Of a stretch of 64,000 nt of DNA, positions 8,006-14,739 are shown piece by piece. The stretch's first letter is position 1. Each line of letters begins with the position of its first letter. Both the position numbers and the translations under genes were made by a program. The DNA is from Methylobacterium thuringiense (GTDB taxonomy: Bacteria > Pseudomonadota > Alphaproteobacteria > Rhizobiales > Beijerinckiaceae): assembly GCF_022179645.1 (NCBI RefSeq), contig NZ_BPRA01000006.1, forward strand, positions 62,001 through 126,000. The letters run 5' to 3'. The notes under the pieces are model-generated. The model did no database searches. It was not told the DNA's origin and saw nothing but the letters and a program-made list of their open reading frames with translations.

Positions 8006-9909
8006 CGGCGGTCTCCGCTTGCCCCGGCGATCAGCCGGCGAAGCTCGTCGCCGTCCACGATCCTGTTCCTGACCAGCCGTTCCGCGACGTCCTCGACGAC
8101 GTCCCGGAACCGGGAGATCAGGCGTTCGGCCTCGGAGTGCAGGCGGTGCAGGTCGGCCTCGACCGCCGCCCGCAGGACGGAGTCTTGCCGCAGGCCACCC
8201 GCCACCTCCGACGGCTGCCCCAGGTAGACGAGGCCCTGCCCGAGCCCGAGCGAACCGTGCAGGCCGGCCAGGAGGGCGCTGGCCCGGGCGAGGTCGGAGT
8301 CGGCGGATCCTCCGGATCCGCCGCACGCCTCGCCCAGGATCACGACCTCGGCGGCGCGGCCGCAGAGAAGCGATACGACGAGGCGCTCGACGTCGTCCCG
8401 GAGCGGCATGATCGGGAGCCGCGGGCGCATCGCGGTCGACCCGCCGTTGCCGTTCCTGGCGATGATGTCGACCTGGATGACGGCGCCTGCGCCGACCACC
8501 TGTGCGCCGAGGCCGTGACCCGCCTCGTGGATGGCGCCGCGGCGGATCTCGGCGTCGGTCCGCGTATCGGGCGGGGCGACGCACCGGAGCAGATCGTCCA
8601 GGGCCAAAGGCCGCCCGGCGGTTTGAGCCCGTGACCGAGCCTCCTTGACCCAGCCTTCGACCTCGGCGCCGGTGGCCCCGAGCCCGAGCTCGCCCAAGGT
8701 GCGAAGGTCGGCGCCGGGCAGGTCCGACCCGAGATGCTGGCGCGCGATGCCCGAGATCGCCTCCGCGCCTGGGCGGCCGATCTGGATCACGCGGGTCAGG
8801 CGACCGGGTCGGATCAGGGCCGTGTCGAGCCGGTTTGCGTAGTTCGTCGCGCCGATCAGGCAGACCTTGGCGTCGGGATCGTTGTTGAGGCGGTCAATTC
8901 TGAGAAGAATATGCGTACAGACAGGGTTCCACCACGAACGAGATCGATCATCCAGCGAATTTCTATCCGGGATACTGTCAATTTCATCCAAAAATAACAG
9001 TGATGGAGACGTATAGCGAGCCTGATCGAAGACAAGATCGATGTGCTTCAATACGCCATCCAGATATCCATTGGAGGACGTGAACCACGATGAGACCGAG
9101 CTGATGGTCAACGGCAGTTTCGCCGCCTTGGCCAGCGCCCGCACCATGGTGGATTTTCCAAGTCCCGGCTCGCTTGCTAGGACCGCGCATCGGTCGGCCG
9201 GGAACGCGGTGCCGTTGCGGCGCCAGTCCTCGATCCCGCGCAGGAGTCTCGTTCCCCATTCGTGCGCCGCGCCGAAACCGAGCAGCGACGCGAACGGCGG
9301 GGCCGTGGCCACGGCGGGGTCGATCACGGTCTTCGCCCGCGAGGCGGCCGCGAGGCGTTCGAGGCTGGCCTTCGACGTTCCCCTGATGCAGGCCGCGAGG
9401 TCCCAGTAGGACAGGCCGGCCGCGGCGCCGTCGGGAAGGTCGCGTACGGCTCGACCCGTGACGGCGCGGATGACCTGTCCGACCAGCTTGTTGTCCGGCG
9501 GCTCGATCCTGACGTTGATGTCGGCGGATGAGAGGGCTGACGGCAGGTAGGCATGGCAGTCCTGCGAGACGCCCAGCACCGCGCCGCCCTGGCCGACGGT
9601 CCTCGCGACCTTGTCGTTGCCGCGTGAGGGCATGTCTTCCCTGGAGCCGGTCCGCGCGAAGACCGCATCCCAGGGCCTCAGGCGTTCGCAGGCGCTACGG
9701 ATGGCGTCGACCCATTCCGCCGCGGGGACCTGTACGACAAGAACATTGTTCGGATCGCGCGCGATCCGCCGCCTCTGCGCGGGCGTGAGCGCGGCTTCCA
9801 GGGCAAGCCGGGCAAGGGCTGCGGAGGCCGTCTCCCGCAGGGGGCGCCCTCCACCGACCGTGGCCTCCTCGTCGGTATCCTCGCGGAAGAAGGCTAGGTC
9901 GGATCTCAT
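8002..9909 (-). CDS. soluble FtsH-like AAA+ zinc metalloprotease
   Basis: A 635-aa protein with an AAA+ domain and a C-terminal M41-type peptidase domain. The AAA+ part has Walker A ending LGKS (residues 250-253), Walker B LLFLDE (304-309), sensor region I-G-A-T-N-Y and the RPGR arginine finger (367-370). The peptidase part has HEAGH at 461-465 and an Asp-containing A-D-S-D-L segment in the place of the third zinc ligand of FtsH. Unlike FtsH it has no transmembrane helix; residues 1-200 form a family-specific domain I do not recognise. I chose the ATG at 9909 because upstream sequence is Pro/Ser-rich shadow. It overlaps the next gene by 4 bp and is probably the energy-dependent component of the operon. 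Confidence 0.8.
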   Translation of the reverse strand: MRSDLAFFREDTDEEATVGGGRPLRETASAALARLALEAALTPAQRRRIARDPNNVLVVQVPAAEWVDAIRSACERLRPWDAVFARTGSREDMPSRGNDKVARTVGQGGAVLGVSQDCHAYLPSALSSADINVRIEPPDNKLVGQVIRAVTGRAVRDLPDGAAAGLSYWDLAACIRGTSKASLERLAAASRAKTVIDPAVATAPPFASLLGFGAAHEWGTRLLRGIEDWRRNGTAFPADRCAVLASEPGLGKSTMVRALAKAAKLPLTISSVSSWFTSSNGYLDGVLKHIDLVFDQARYTSPSLLFLDEIDSIPDRNSLDDRSRSWWNPVCTHILLRIDRLNNDPDAKVCLIGATNYANRLDTALIRPGRLTRVIQIGRPGAEAISGIARQHLGSDLPGADLRTLGELGLGATGAEVEGWVKEARSRAQTAGRPLALDDLLRCVAPPDTRTDAEIRRGAIHEAGHGLGAQVVGAGAVIQVDIIARNGNGGSTAMRPRLPIMPLRDDVERLVVSLLCGRAAEVVILGEACGGSGGSADSDLARASALLAGLHGSLGLGQGLVYLGQPSEVAGGLRQDSVLRAAVEADLHRLHSEAERLISRFRDVVEDVAERLVRNRIVDGDELRRLIAGASGDRR

Positions 9910-10066
9910 GGTGCTCCTGTCGTCCGATGGGGCTGGGGGCGGGGTCGCGGCGGCTTCGGGTGCCGATCTCGAAGCGGGGGAGGTGATCGGAGGCGGGACT
10001 CCCGCCGCCGCATCCAAGCGGTTCGGTCCGATCCGATGGTCTGGGGGAGTTCCGGCCGTGCCCGTG

Positions 10067-10267
10067 TCACCGGAGGTCCGGTCGCCCGGTCCGGACGGGG
10101 GCTTCGAGGATCGAGGCGAAGTCCGGGCTCGGCGGATCGCCCGGGCCGGCCGATGCGACCGTGTCGGCGACCGCGACGACATCGACGCCTTTGCACGGCG
10201 CCGATTGCGGCGGCCGCGCAGGGCGGGCGAGGTCCCGATGCGGGCCGGACAGGAACGGGATCCTCAC
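10067..10267 (-). CDS. small hypothetical protein (66 aa)
   Basis: The ATG overlaps the stop of the upstream 133-aa frame as ATGA, the only direct support besides open reading and strand. The residues (for example V-D-V-V-A-V-A-D) give no family. A 157-bp gap separates it from the FtsH-like gene. It could be an artefact of high GC, but the coupling and the tight minus-strand gene chain make a real gene more likely. Confidence 0.4.
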   Translation of the reverse strand: MRIPFLSGPHRDLARPARPPQSAPCKGVDVVAVADTVASAGPGDPPSPDFASILEAPVRTGRPDLR

Positions 10268-10665
10268 GTTGGGCAGCTCCCTGGGCTTCGCGACCTTCGC
10301 TGGCTCCCGGTCGGCCTGGGCCTGCCGTCACCACGGCGGTCGAGCCTTCCCGTGGCGTGGTCGAGGACGAGGATGGCGGCCGGGTCCCGTGCCGCGGCGT
10401 GGAGGAGGAGCCGGCTCATCGCGACGTCGGTCGCGAGCGAGCACGGCTGCCCCCGAGGGAGGCAGTCGATGGCGACGGCGATTGCCGCGGCGGCGTCGCC
10501 GCGGAGAGCCTCCGGCCAGCGGCGATGGTGCAGCAGGGGGGAGCCGGCGAGGGCGACCCGCACCCGTGCCAGCGCGGCCGGGCCGAGACGCCCCGGATTT
10601 GCGCGACGCCACGTTGTCAGCGCAGGGACGCCTGTCTTCCCCCTTCCGCTACCGGCCGCGTCCAT
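10264..10665 (-). CDS. hypothetical protein (133 aa) in the FtsH-like operon
   Basis: The ATG at 10665 has a GGGAGG ribosome-binding site 6-8 bases upstream. The protein has an Ala/Leu-rich helical middle (about residues 40-105) and a basic C-terminal tail. No family is recognised. It overlaps the following 66-aa frame by four bases and lies 73 bp after the larger ParA/MinD-like gene, so it belongs to the same transcription unit. Confidence 0.5.
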   Translation of the reverse strand: MDAAGSGRGKTGVPALTTWRRANPGRLGPAALARVRVALAGSPLLHHRRWPEALRGDAAAAIAVAIDCLPRGQPCSLATDVAMSRLLLHAAARDPAAILVLDHATGRLDRRGDGRPRPTGSQRRSRSPGSCPT

Positions 10666-10738
10666 CCCATGCCTCCCGCTTCGGTCAAGGCTTCGCCGGC
10701 CCGGTCGCGCGGGTGGTCGATGCCGGGTTGTTTGGGCT

Positions 10739-11779
10739 TCAGTGCCGCGAGCGTCCGTCACGCCGGTCGGCGCGATGGCCGAGCAGGTAGTATCGGGACA
10801 GTGTCCTGGCCCAGGTCTCGCCGTCCGAGGCGTAGAGGTCGCTCGTGGTGATGTGGCTACCGTCAGGAAGGACCGGATGCGCGAAGACGGTGCCCGAGAC
10901 GACTCGGACTGACCGTTTGTCTACCGTCCAGTCCTCCAGCCGCGGTGCGCCGGCCAGGTCGTCGTCGGTGGGCTTGGTACCCTCCGCGATCCCGGCGACC
11001 TCGTCGGCGAGTTCGTGGAGGCGTTCGCCGGCGTCGCGCTCGTCGGGCAGGGTGTTCCGTCCGGTCGTTTCCAAGAGGAACCGTGCGAAGGTCTCGGGGT
11101 CGGCATGCGACGCTTCCGGCATCGCGGCCACCATCCGCAGCGCGGCGGCGATGGCAAGCCCCGCGCTCAGGGTGCGGGTGGTTCGGTCCCCGTCGGCGAC
11201 GCGCTGGGCATCCCGCCGTCCGAGGGCCGGAAGGGCCGCCGGCAGGATCCGGCTCGGCTGCCGCGCGGCCAGCGCGGCGGCCTGGAGCCCGACGTTGCGG
11301 CCGAGGGCCGCCACCGTGGCGGAATTCCCACCGCCCCCGCAGGCGAGCAGCCAGGGTGGCGCGACCGGTCGGAGGCCGGCGTCGGCCCTGGCCGGAAGCG
11401 ATGCGATCATCGTGGCGGCCTCGTATTCGGAAAAGGCGCTCGTTCCGACCGTGGCGACCGCTACGTCGATCCGGGCCAGGACGCCTGCGTCACGCAGGCC
11501 GGCGGGAGGTAGATCGAGGATGACCTGCGCATCGGTGGACGTGGCTCCGGGCAGTTCCCCGTCAAGCGCAGGGCCGATGGCATTCGCGTCCTCGATGCGG
11601 CGTTCCACGACGGTCAGCAACTCGGAGACGACGCTTCGCAGGGGGAACTGGGCCTCGTCCGGTAGCGTGAGGCGTAAAAGGGTCACCGGCTTTCCGATGA
11701 CGGTGAACGCGTCCGCCACGATCAGGGCGGCGTGGGCGGCATCGGCGCGCGCGGAGAGGCCGAAGAAGGCATGGATCAA
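10739..11779 (-). CDS. ParA/MinD-like fold protein without a P-loop (346 aa)
   Basis: The TTG start at 11779 is chosen because GGAGG lies 6 bases upstream and because the resulting N-terminus (I-H-A-F-F-G-L) matches the start of the smaller paralogue at 12285-13073. The N-terminal strand is followed by S-A-R-A-D-A-A-H-A instead of a KGGxGKT-type P-loop. A V-I-L-D-L-P-P strand and a V-A-V-A-T-V-G-T strand then resemble the core of ParA/MinD-type SIMIBI proteins. The C-terminal half shares a leucine/alanine-rich helix (about R-T-L-S-A-G-L-A-I-A-A-A-L-R) with the paralogue. It is therefore a likely nucleotide-fold protein that has lost ATP binding. The fold assignment is inference; the paralogy is visible. 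Confidence 0.55.
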   Translation of the reverse strand: MIHAFFGLSARADAAHAALIVADAFTVIGKPVTLLRLTLPDEAQFPLRSVVSELLTVVERRIEDANAIGPALDGELPGATSTDAQVILDLPPAGLRDAGVLARIDVAVATVGTSAFSEYEAATMIASLPARADAGLRPVAPPWLLACGGGGNSATVAALGRNVGLQAAALAARQPSRILPAALPALGRRDAQRVADGDRTTRTLSAGLAIAAALRMVAAMPEASHADPETFARFLLETTGRNTLPDERDAGERLHELADEVAGIAEGTKPTDDDLAGAPRLEDWTVDKRSVRVVSGTVFAHPVLPDGSHITTSDLYASDGETWARTLSRYYLLGHRADRRDGRSRH

Positions 11780-11806
11780 GCGCTTCCTCCGTAGGCAGAC
11801 GGGCAC

Positions 11807-11978
11807 GCCGGACCGAAGGGAGAAACTCCCGAGCGGTCGGCGTGAGGTCGATTGTGTGAAGGACCGAATTATAGCGCAAAAACCTGCAGAATTGCAATAG
11901 ATTGGTCAGTTAGGCAAATGAATCAGTGAATCATGGTTAATTTTATACAGCTTCACGTCTGCGGCCGCCGTGCTGTCG
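11807..11978. promoter_or_regulatory. AT-rich intergenic stretch before the 346-aa gene
   Basis: The segment from about 11,860 to 11,960 is clearly more AT-rich than its surroundings. It contains several TTAA/TATA-like steps and probably holds a secondary promoter for the downstream half of the minus-strand operon. I could not single out a convincing -35/-10 pair. Confidence 0.35.
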
Positions 11979-12272
11979 TCAGCAGAAGCGGGCGTCGTCG
12001 TCTTCCTCGTGCAGCAGTCGAAGGGCGACTGCCATGGTCGTGCGAAGGCTGACCGAGGCGTCGTCGGCATCGAATTCCTCGTCCAGCAGGCCGGTCAGCG
12101 ATGCTTCTTCGTCGTCTGGGAAGTCCGAGGCAGCCGTGACCGGATCGGCGGCGATGCCGCGCCGGGAACGGTCCCGGGCCAGTACGGAGGGGTGGCGGCG
12201 TCCGAACCTTGGCTGTTCGGCGAGGCGGAAAGGGGCCGGGTTCGGCCTGGGGGTGGCGTTGCGTTTGTTCAT
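11979..12272 (-). CDS. small acidic hypothetical protein (97 aa)
   Basis: The N-terminal third is basic and Pro/Arg-rich. The C-terminal part is strongly acidic, with DFPDDEE, EEFDADD and EEDDD stretches, ending in a helical segment (T-M-A-V-A-L-R-L-L-H). The ATG at 12272 has AAGGA about 8 bases upstream, and the gene starts 12 bp after the upstream gene ends. A basic-to-acidic layout would suit an adaptor or inhibitor, but no family is recognised. Confidence 0.55.
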   Translation of the reverse strand: MNKRNATPRPNPAPFRLAEQPRFGRRHPSVLARDRSRRGIAADPVTAASDFPDDEEASLTGLLDEEFDADDASVSLRTTMAVALRLLHEEDDDARFC

Positions 12273-12284
12273 GGCGGAGATCCT

Positions 12285-13073
12285 TCAGCGTCCGGCCGTG
12301 TAGGCACAGTGTGGTTCGTGGATCGCGGCGGAGGACGCGGGCCGGCGATGGACGGAGCTGCGGGTGCCTCGGGCCTGCGTACGTCGGCGGCCAAGGCTGT
12401 TCATCCGCCGACTGGGCGCAGATGTCGGAGGACCGTCGGCGAGGTCTGTGGCCAGATCGAGCAGATCGTCCCTCAGGCCCGACGCGTGGATCCCGGATGC
12501 GGACCAGGCTCCGGGCGGGGCCAGGAGTTCCGCGACTTCCGCCGGGTCGACGGCGTCCGCGTAAGGGTCCTCGGCGGCGATGCGCAGGGCGGCGGCGAGG
12601 CCGAAGGCGAGCCGATGCAGGCGGCCGCAGTGGCAGCCGGCGCGTAGGGAGACGGATTCCCTCAGGGTCAGCGGCGTTGGCGTGCCGGGTAGTCGGCGGA
12701 TGGTAGCGTCGGTAGCGGCGTCCGGACCGGCCAGGAGCCAGGCCGGAGCGACCGGTGGCCTCGATTGGCGTGCGTCGAAGGCGACGGCACGCCGTGCGAT
12801 GGCCTGGCAGACGGGGCTGGGTCCCGCCGTGACGACGGCCAGATCCATGCGGGCGCGCAGGACGACGTCATGGATGCGGGCGAGCGGGAAGGCGACCATG
12901 AGGTCGCGCCCGTCGACCCTGGCCGCATCGAGGAGGGCCGGGATGGAGCCAAGCACGTTTCCCGAACCGCAGGCGACTTCAGGCTCGCCTGGGCGATGTC
13001 GGTTGAAGGCCGTATTGGCGAGGAGGGCGGCTTGTGCGCCCGATCTGTCGTCTGAGAAGAACCCGATACGCAT
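12285..13073 (-). CDS. smaller ParA/MinD-like paralogue without a P-loop (262 aa)
   Basis: This is the first gene of the operon, starting 42 bp downstream of the operator-containing promoter. It begins M-R-I-G-F-F-S-D-D-R-S-G-A and continues with an A-A-L-L-A-N-T-A helix, the layout of a ParA/MinD N-terminus but without GKT/S. D-L-M-V-A-F-P and D-L-A-V-V-T-A-G-P strands follow at the positions of the D-x-P and TxP strands. It shares its C-terminal helical region (G-L-A-A-A-L-R-I-A-A) with the 346-aa protein, so the two are diverged duplicates. A C-H-C-G motif at about residues 149-152 is specific to this copy and could bind a metal, which is notable because a metal-sensor-type operator precedes the gene. 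Confidence 0.6.
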   Translation of the reverse strand: MRIGFFSDDRSGAQAALLANTAFNRHRPGEPEVACGSGNVLGSIPALLDAARVDGRDLMVAFPLARIHDVVLRARMDLAVVTAGPSPVCQAIARRAVAFDARQSRPPVAPAWLLAGPDAATDATIRRLPGTPTPLTLRESVSLRAGCHCGRLHRLAFGLAAALRIAAEDPYADAVDPAEVAELLAPPGAWSASGIHASGLRDDLLDLATDLADGPPTSAPSRRMNSLGRRRTQARGTRSSVHRRPASSAAIHEPHCAYTAGR

Positions 13074-13114
13074 GGTTGAACCCCGGATTGGTCCACTGGT
13101 TTTCCAGTAAAGAT

Positions 13115-13144
13115 AGTATACCCCATGGGGGTATATTTACTCAA
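13115..13144 (-). promoter_or_regulatory. promoter of the ParA-like/FtsH-like operon with operator in the spacer
   Basis: Reading the minus strand, TTGAGT (complement of 13139-13144) and TATACT (complement of 13115-13120) are 18 bases apart, a good sigma70-type pair. Transcription from here would run into the 262-aa gene at 13073. Almost the whole spacer is occupied by the CsoR-type palindrome, the usual arrangement for repression by this family. Confidence 0.6.
13117..13135. promoter_or_regulatory. CsoR/RcnR/FrmR-type operator
   Basis: TATACCCC-AT-GGGGGTATA is a near-perfect inverted repeat of the form known for CsoR/RcnR/FrmR-family repressors (AT-rich flanks around C-tract/G-tract halves). 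A member of that family is encoded divergently at 13,398-13,700. Confidence 0.7.
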
Positions 13145-13298
13145 GATGGTGGGGCGGATCACCAAGACCGGTGGTCAACGATTCCCTGGGCTCGGCATTA
13201 GGATCCTCGCGAGGGATAGCCCTGAACGGGGCTCCGGGGCTCCGGGGCGGCTTGGGCTGGTTGCTGGCGGCTGTGAAAGCGTGACTCCTTGGGCCATA

Positions 13299-13375
13299 GT
13301 AACGGATAACGTGATCCGTGATGCGTTACCTTCGGCGCCGGAATCGTTAACCTTGTTCCGTAAGGTTTCGTTATT
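13299..13375. repeat. cluster of short CGTTA/TAACG repeats upstream of csoR-like gene
   Basis: TAACG occurs at 13300-13304 and 13307-13311, and its complement CGTTA at 13324-13328, 13345-13349 and 13369-13373, all within 75 bp. ACCTT and AAGGT (13350-13354 and 13362-13366) form an additional small inverted repeat. The region is just upstream of the repressor gene at 13398 and about 0.5 kb from a KfrA-like gene, so these could be protein-binding sites. No promoter hexamers are clear. Confidence 0.4.
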
Positions 13376-13397
13376 CGAGGTGGGGCGCCGTCGCGGG

Positions 13398-13700
13398 ATG
13401 GACGATGCAGACGAACATCAGGCGGGCAGCACCGCGGATGCGGCGCGACAGGTGTCTCGGTTGCGGCGCATCGAGGGACAGGTCCGCGGACTTCAGCAGA
13501 TGGTCGAGGCTGGTCGGTCCTGCCCGGACGTGACGGCCCAGGTCGACGCGGTGATCGGTGCGCTGCGCCGGGTTCGGTCGGACCTGATCCGCGGTCACCT
13601 TCAGGGCGCGGTCAGGGCGGCCGTCGCCGGAGACCTATCCGCCGACGAGCGGCGTCGCCTGGCGGACGAGCTGGACGCTATGGTGTCCAAGGTCGTCTGA
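13398..13700 (+). CDS. CsoR/RcnR/FrmR-family (DUF156) metal- or formaldehyde-sensing repressor
   Basis: This 100-aa all-helical repressor has the family core L-R-R-I-E-G-Q-V-R-G-L-Q-Q-M, followed by the conserved Cys in R-S-C-P-D-V (about residue 38) and a His in I-R-G-H-L (about 63). The second Cys of copper-sensing CsoR, four residues after that His, is Ala here, so the Cys-His arrangement is nearer to FrmR or RcnR-like members than to true CsoR. I chose the ATG at 13398 because the upstream frame is not family-like. The gene is divergent from the operon at 6-13 kb, whose promoter contains a matching operator; it may also control itself. Confidence 0.85.
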   Translation: MDDADEHQAGSTADAARQVSRLRRIEGQVRGLQQMVEAGRSCPDVTAQVDAVIGALRRVRSDLIRGHLQGAVRAAVAGDLSADERRRLADELDAMVSKVV

Positions 13701-13896
13701 TGCGGGATTGGAGATCAGGCGGTGGCTGCGACGAGGCGCGGACGGGCAAATCCTGCGACGGAAGCCGACGTCGGGGCGCCGTGTAGGCACCGATCAGGCG
13801 TAACGCTTCCGAACGTCTGGGTGCCGGCGGTGGTCAGGTAGCACGATCTTCAGAACCTCCATGGATGATGGCCTGGAAGCGTACGGGGCGCGGGTC

Positions 13897-14739
13897 ATGG
13901 TCGACAGGGCTGAAGTCTTCAAGGAAGCCGACAGGCTGCGCGCCCAGCGCGGCAAGGAGGCCGTCCGGGTCTCGGTTCGCCGCGTCCGAGAGCGTTTGAC
14001 CAGGGGCGGATCGTTCAGCGACGTCGCCCCGGTGCTTGCGGACTGGAAGGCGTCCCGCAACTACCAGCCCGTCATCGAACTGATGGAACTGCCGATTGCC
14101 TTGCAGAGGCGCCTCGGCGAGTTCGGCAAGCTGGTGCTGGACGAGGTCCAGGCGAATGAGAGCAAGATCCGGGATCAGGAGCGGGCGAACCTGGACATCG
14201 AGCGCAGGTCCTACCAGGACCTGCTCGACGAGGCGTCGCTGACGGTCGACGCGCTGGAGGCGCGGGTTTCGGAGCTGACCGCGGAGGTGGGGCGCCTGCG
14301 AAGGTCTGGCGCCACCGAGGCGGGGGCGGTCGAGGGGGCGAGGGTCGGAGCCCCCAAGCCGGTGGAGAAGCCCTCGAAGTTCGGCCAGTTCGTGGGCGCG
14401 CTGCACGCCCGCGGCCTGGAGCGGAAGGCTACGGTCACCGAGCAGGACGACTTCTGGCAGGCGGTGGAGGCCGAGGCGCTGGCCTTGATGCGCTTGCGCG
14501 GGCCCATGTATGCCGGGGACATCTACGTGGCCCTGCCGCGTCATTTGAGCGAGCGGGGAATGCAGGTCGAGATGCCGTTGTCGGTCGGATGGCTGCGGTA
14601 CCGTCTTCGTGCCGCCGCCGCGGCGGGGGCAGGGTTCGTCGAACGGGAACTGCGCTTCTTCCCGGTCGATGGGGCCGGTTCCGATCAGGCGGCCGGGTCC
14701 GAGACGGGGAAGAAACCCTTGCGGCCACCCGTTCCCTGA
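13897..14739 (+). CDS. KfrA-like DNA-binding protein
   Basis: A 280-aa protein whose first 60 residues match the KfrA N-terminal DNA-binding domain (V-F-K-E-A-D-R-L, then V-R-V-S-V-R-R-V-R and G-S-F-S-D-V-x-P-x-L-x-x-W). A charged helical region follows that could form a coiled coil (about residues 70-150), and the C-terminus is a separate folded segment. KfrA proteins of broad-host-range plasmids are transcriptional repressors with a segregation/nucleoid role. The ATG at 13897 puts the DNA-binding domain at the N-terminus as in the family; an in-frame ATG at 13861 is also possible. Its end overlaps the convergent ABC-3C ATPase gene by 55 bp. It suggests plasmid-derived DNA. Confidence 0.7.
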   Translation: MVDRAEVFKEADRLRAQRGKEAVRVSVRRVRERLTRGGSFSDVAPVLADWKASRNYQPVIELMELPIALQRRLGEFGKLVLDEVQANESKIRDQERANLDIERRSYQDLLDEASLTVDALEARVSELTAEVGRLRRSGATEAGAVEGARVGAPKPVEKPSKFGQFVGALHARGLERKATVTEQDDFWQAVEAEALALMRLRGPMYAGDIYVALPRHLSERGMQVEMPLSVGWLRYRLRAAAAAGAGFVERELRFFPVDGAGSDQAAGSETGKKPLRPPVP

